Below, in pieces: positions 59,952 to 64,000 of a stretch of 64,000 bases of DNA (within the stretch, counting starts at the first letter, position 1; each line of letters starts with the position of its first letter). Position numbers and translations under genes: made by a program. The notes beneath the pieces were generated by a model. That model ran no database searches, was not told where the DNA came from, and saw only the letters and a list, made by a program, of their open reading frames with translations. Origin of the DNA: Pyronema omphalodes (Eukaryota > Ascomycota > Pezizomycetes > Pezizales > Pyronemataceae); contig JAJJXM010000018.1 in the NCBI GenBank assembly GCA_024516155.1, forward strand, positions 620,001-684,000, read 5' to 3'.

Positions 59952-62896
59952 AACGCCGCCGCGACTGAGAGTCGACGTACTGTATCTTGCAGCTTGCCGG
60001 AGACGCCGCAGAGAAATAGGACGTTGCCGAGGCACTAAAGTCAAATGAGAAGCGAGGGTGTGATAGTGAACTGGAGTAAGGAGTTATCATGGGGAAGAAG
60101 AGAACAAGAGAACAGAGAAGTGGAGTTTAAGCAGAAAGTTTCCTCGACAGGAATTTTACAGGAAGAAAGGAGTTTTGGGTTTATTTTTTTGTTTTAAGGG
60201 CGAATTTATCGTAAGGTTTTGTGGAGAAAGCGAGATTGTTCTATACCATGTAATTTCTTTTTGTTATATCTCTTTTTTTGTGCTTGTTTTCATTTTTTTG
60301 TAGCGATTGTGGGTAGAGCGTTTGGCGATGGCTTGATTGTTGGTTATTAGGAATCCGTGGGAAAGATGAGAAACTAAATATTGGAGCTCGAGCTGGAGAT
60401 GATACCCCCCCCCCCCCCCTCCCCCTAGGCTAGATTTTTTGTTGTCATATACAAATACACAAACAATCCCGAGGGAAAATTGAAGAGTGGAATTGGCGGA
60501 ATACGATTATCTAAACATTACCAACAAAATATCGGTGTTCAAAAACATAGCTTACATAGTGATCGATAACCATTTTAGTACTCTAAGTCTCAGCCTCCAT
60601 ACAACAGCTTTATATCTAATTAATTATCTAGGAATAGTCATCCTAATGCTAGTACCCTTAGTACACTAGTTCACTGGACTCCAGTAGACTGGAAAACATT
60701 GTGCATTGGTCATTATAGTTACTATAAATCCTGATGAAATCCTGATGAAATCTTGATAACATTCCGGATAAACCCAAATAAACCCAAATAAACCCAAATA
60801 AACCCAAATAAACCCAACTCAACCCAACTCAACCCAACTCAACCCAACTCAACCCTAGTCTGGTCTGGTCTGGTCCCTCATTATTGGAACTTTATATGTA
60901 TAAACTCCTGCTCATGCTCATGCTCTGTTAATTGTTGGAATTTATATAGCACGCTACTTGATACCTGATATCTGATATTGTGACACTTGATAAAGAGACA
61001 CCTGATAAAGAGACACCTGATACAGAGATATTCTTATTTTTTCTCTTTCTTGTTTCTCTTTCTTGTTTCTCTTTTTTGTTTCTCTTTCTTGTTTCTCTTT
61101 TTTGTTTCTCTTTCTTGTTTCTCTTTCTTGTTTCTCTTTCTTGTTTCTCTTTCTTGTTTCTCTTTCTTGTTTCTTTTTTTTATTTCTCGACAGTCGTAGT
61201 GTAGTATATCGTAGTATATTCTATGGTATGGTATGGTATGTCGAGATTTGGTTATGTGTTATTAAAAAAAGGAAGGAAGACTGGGAGCTGCACGAATGGT
61301 GAGTGATAATTGATGAATATTGAACGATGGATGATGCACGATGAAGGACCACTAATACTACCACCACCACAACCACCACCACCACCACCACCACCACCAC
61401 CACAACCACCACCACAACCACCACCACAACCACCAAAATAAAACCAAAGTAAAAAAAAAAGAGCTTGATCACGAAAAAATGAATTTTTCATAAGATTTTT
61501 TTGAACTACAACGATATATTCCCGAACACCACTTCAATTTTCCAATTTCCAAACTAGCATACTATCATATAACTGTTGAAGAGTGCCTGTTGAGCCGTGC
61601 TCTGTGCTGTGACTGCTTGTGGAGGTGAATGTTGCCTTAGCGTACATCTCCTCGTTATGTTTGTTCTGTCGATGGTATCTTTGCTCGTTATCCAATGTCA
61701 CTCACAAAATTCTTCATCTCCATCTTTCTGTCTCTCTTTGTCTCCCCAGGTGCCAGCTCATCCTACGTCTGACCGTGAGCACTTTCACAATGATACATAG
61801 TAGTTTTTTTTTTATTTCTTTTATTTCTTTTGTTCTTTCGAGAGAGAGAGAAAGGAGTAGAGGAGTAGAGGAGCAGATGAAATATATTGCACGGAATATA
61901 TACAACTTATAACTTATAGGATATGGGATATTCTTATGTCTATTCTTATGATTATGATTATTTAATCTTAAACTGGAACTTGAATTGAAGATATACTATT
62001 CATAAGTGCGTCTAGGAAAGCAATAGAAGCGGGGTGCTTGAGACTTGAGTAAATATCGAGTTGTGGAGATGTAGTGTTGAGGTATTGTGGAGGGTTGGAG
62101 AGTTGAGTTTAGTATAGTATAGTTACTGTATTAGATTTGGAGTCGGCAGGAATTGAGATTTAGGGGCCGAGGTAGGTGTAGGGTGATGGTGGGTGAGTGC
62201 TCACTGCTGGGGTTACTGGGGTTGGTTGGTTTTAGTTTGTGCAAGATGTTTTTGAGATATTAGGGTGTTATTATGTAGTTGGAACTTGGGGGTTTAGGGT
62301 TGGGTCTGTTGTAGCTTGTGGATATAGGTATGGACGTTGTTTGGGGCTGTGGTTGTGTTTTTGAGGGTTTTAAGATTCTGACATGATACCATGTGATGCA
62401 TGACGTGTCTTTGTTAGCACTCTGGATAGTAGCACAAAGAAGTATCAATGAAAATCCACAGTTCATAATATAATCCTCACTAAGTAAAAAAACTATGTTG
62501 ATGGGTTAAAATTACTCTGTTCTACAAACAGTATATCTTGGTAGAGGAAAAAGAGAAAGAAACAAACAAACAAGACAGACAAACCCCGACTGTCGTAATG
62601 TGTAAAAAGAAAAAAAAAAAGAAAAAACAAGAGAAGATGCTATACCCGGGATCCCAAAGGAAATTAAAAACAAGTAACAAGACTTTTTACCCAGCCTTCC
62701 CCTAACTCCGAACAAAAAAAACACCAAGTACCAAGAGCAAAACGAAAACTACGACCTAGTTACACATCTCCCTATCCTCCTTGTAACAAGATCGTTGTGC
62801 AGAAAGTAAAGTAGTAATGCGCCAAATTCCTTCCCCAGAAAACCCGCAACCCCCCCCCCCCCCACCCCCCAGGGATCATAATTAAAATCCCCTAAA
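59952..62896. other. Intergenic region between convergent kinesin and RSC9-like genes
   Basis: No gene supported. It holds a 15-base C tract (60405-60419), AAATAAACCC and AACCCAACTC 10-bp repeats (60770-60853), a TTTCTCTTTCTTG-like 12-bp repeat (61038-61172), a CCACCA/CCACAA run (61360-61436), dispersed repeat copy B (61574-61788) and a 14-base C tract (62852-62865). Confidence 0.6.
61574..61788 (+). mobile_element. Dispersed ~215-bp repeat, copy B
   Basis: It has the same length and nearly the same sequence as 22024-22238, with about a dozen differences, mostly in one short block (ACTAGGATCTCCATC versus ACAAAATTCTTCATC). The flanks differ, except for short complementary ATCAT/ATGAT words just outside the ends. 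Confidence 0.65.
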
Positions 62897-64000
62897 TCAA
62901 GGCCAATTTGCATCAATCTCAAATACCTGCTCCGTCCCGGTCCAGTTCTGTAAGGCGTCGGACCACCAGTCTGGTTCCTCGGAAGAAATAGGAGGTGCTG
63001 AACTCCCCTCTATTCCGGATCCTAGGCTTCGGGCTCGGTTTAAGGCTGTGTTCCAGGCTTCGAGGTTGGTATTGCCTGCCTTGGGCTTTACTTGCTTCGG
63101 AGGCATGTAGGCCGCGTGCGCCAGTTTGAATTGCTTGTTCGCTGTGAATCCGGCGGGAGGTCGGAACTTGTGTGTAGGAGAGGATGGGTAGGCAACGGGG
63201 GTTACTTGTTCTCCGTAGTAGTTGTAGAGGTATGCCTGGTCGATGCTGGTAGCTGCGGTGGAGGAGAAGGCTATAGAGGTGGGGTGTTAGCTTGATCTGT
63301 ACGCAACAGAGCTTCAGGAGTGGATATAAGGAAGACGGGAGATTTACATTCGAGGGCCGCAGGTCCATTCCCTAGAACTTGTCGAACATCCTCTACATGG
63401 CATTTAACATGTGCTTCCCAGGTTTCTTTGTCCATTACTGCGGTTTCGGTGCATGATCCCCAGAAACAACGAAGCTCTTTCTGTCTGCCGTGCACGACCA
63501 GTACATGCTTCCAAAGGGTATCGCAGTTGTGGAGAACGGCAGGACACTTGGGGTGAAGCCAGTAGCAGTCAAACTTCTTGAATTTGATTCCAGGAGTTCT
63601 GGTCTCGTCATCATGTGCAAGATTGTTCGTTCCGGACCCTGGGGTAGTTGCTCCTTGTGCCATCGTAGTGGTTCTCGGACGCTTCAACTGAGGAGTTGAG
63701 TCTTGTGTCATCGCAAAAGCTCCAGCTACAAAACGAGGTGCTCCTGAGGCTTGGCGCGCATACACACGCTTCTCGACAAGGTCCCAGCGAAGGGTGGAAA
63801 GGTCTGCGTTGCGGGGGAGAATGTGCTCTGGGAGGATCGCGAGGAGCGGGGCGAGGTGTGAGTTGAGAGCAGGTTCCGTACGGTGACGAGCGGCAACAAT
63901 GAGGATTTGCTTAGCAAGTGTTGCAGGGTCTTTTCCGTACGAGGTAGCTGGATCAATCAGGTGGACAGGAGAGATGCTCGAGGCGACTGGAAGATCTGGG
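62897..64000 (-). CDS. RSC9: RSC9-like chromatin-remodelling subunit, C-terminal part
   Basis: Two exons are visible: 64000-63348 (continuing beyond the right edge) and 63270-62897, separated by a 77-bp intron (GTAAAT...GCTAAC...CTATAG). They encode the last 342 residues. Blocks resembling fungal Rsc9 proteins are DPATLAKQILIVAARHRTEP, LPEHILPRNADLSTLRWDLV and EKRVYARQASGAPRF. Two C2H2-like zinc motifs follow: CYWLHPKCPAVL...HVLVVH and CFWGSC...HVKCH. The end is acidic and Trp-rich (SSEEPDWWSDALQNWTG). The ARID domain that would confirm RSC9 lies outside the window. In the complex it would serve RSC/SWI-SNF nucleosome remodelling in the nucleus. Identification is from recalled family sequence. 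Confidence 0.65.

Overview
The window is nuclear DNA of a filamentous ascomycete (Pezizomycotina). The evidence is short GT-AG introns, many with a CTAAC/CTGAC branch site a few bases before the acceptor, and a set of single-copy fungal genes: ILV3, a GT34 glycosyltransferase, haspin, calmodulin, LOA1, tafazzin, NC2-alpha, NOSIP, a KlpA-type kinesin-14 and an RSC9-like subunit. I cannot assign class or genus. There is no rRNA, convincing tRNA, CRISPR array or bacterial operon. Exon models were built by eye from splice signals and reading phase. All intact models close in frame.

Layout: ILV3 (partial, -, 1-927) and a Ser/Thr kinase (+, 2594-4724) are divergent. A GT34 glycosyltransferase (+, 7986-9834) lies between two long repeat-rich gaps. 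A decayed-looking gene (+, about 13771-14884) sits beside a diverged 577-bp-spaced duplication. Next come a secreted Kre9/KNH-type protein (-, 18564-19670), a five-exon Zn2Cys6 transcription factor (-, 22881-26142) and, divergent from it, a 1190-residue disordered protein (+, 27361-30933). Haspin (-), calmodulin (-) and LOA1 (-) follow. LOA1 is head-to-head with tafazzin (+), so two PlsC-family acyltransferases share one 879-bp promoter region. Then come a 391-residue membrane protein (-), NC2-alpha (-), a NOSIP-like RING protein (-), kinesin-14 (+) and the C-terminal part of an RSC9-like protein (-, running off the right edge).

The genes are mostly housekeeping: branched-chain amino acid synthesis, protein glycosylation, phospholipid remodelling, transcription and chromatin, mitosis and calcium signalling. 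There is no secondary-metabolite or defence cluster. What stands out is the DNA between genes. It is saturated with tandem repeats (36 perfect copies of a 9-mer, 60 copies of GGTTT, many C or G homopolymers of 14-28 bases). It also holds non-autonomous transposon-like elements: a 787-bp Mutator-like element with ~101-bp inverted ends and a perfect 10-bp target duplication, a 238-bp TA-flanked MITE, a perfect 23-bp-arm hairpin flanked by TA, and a ~215-bp dispersed repeat present three times.
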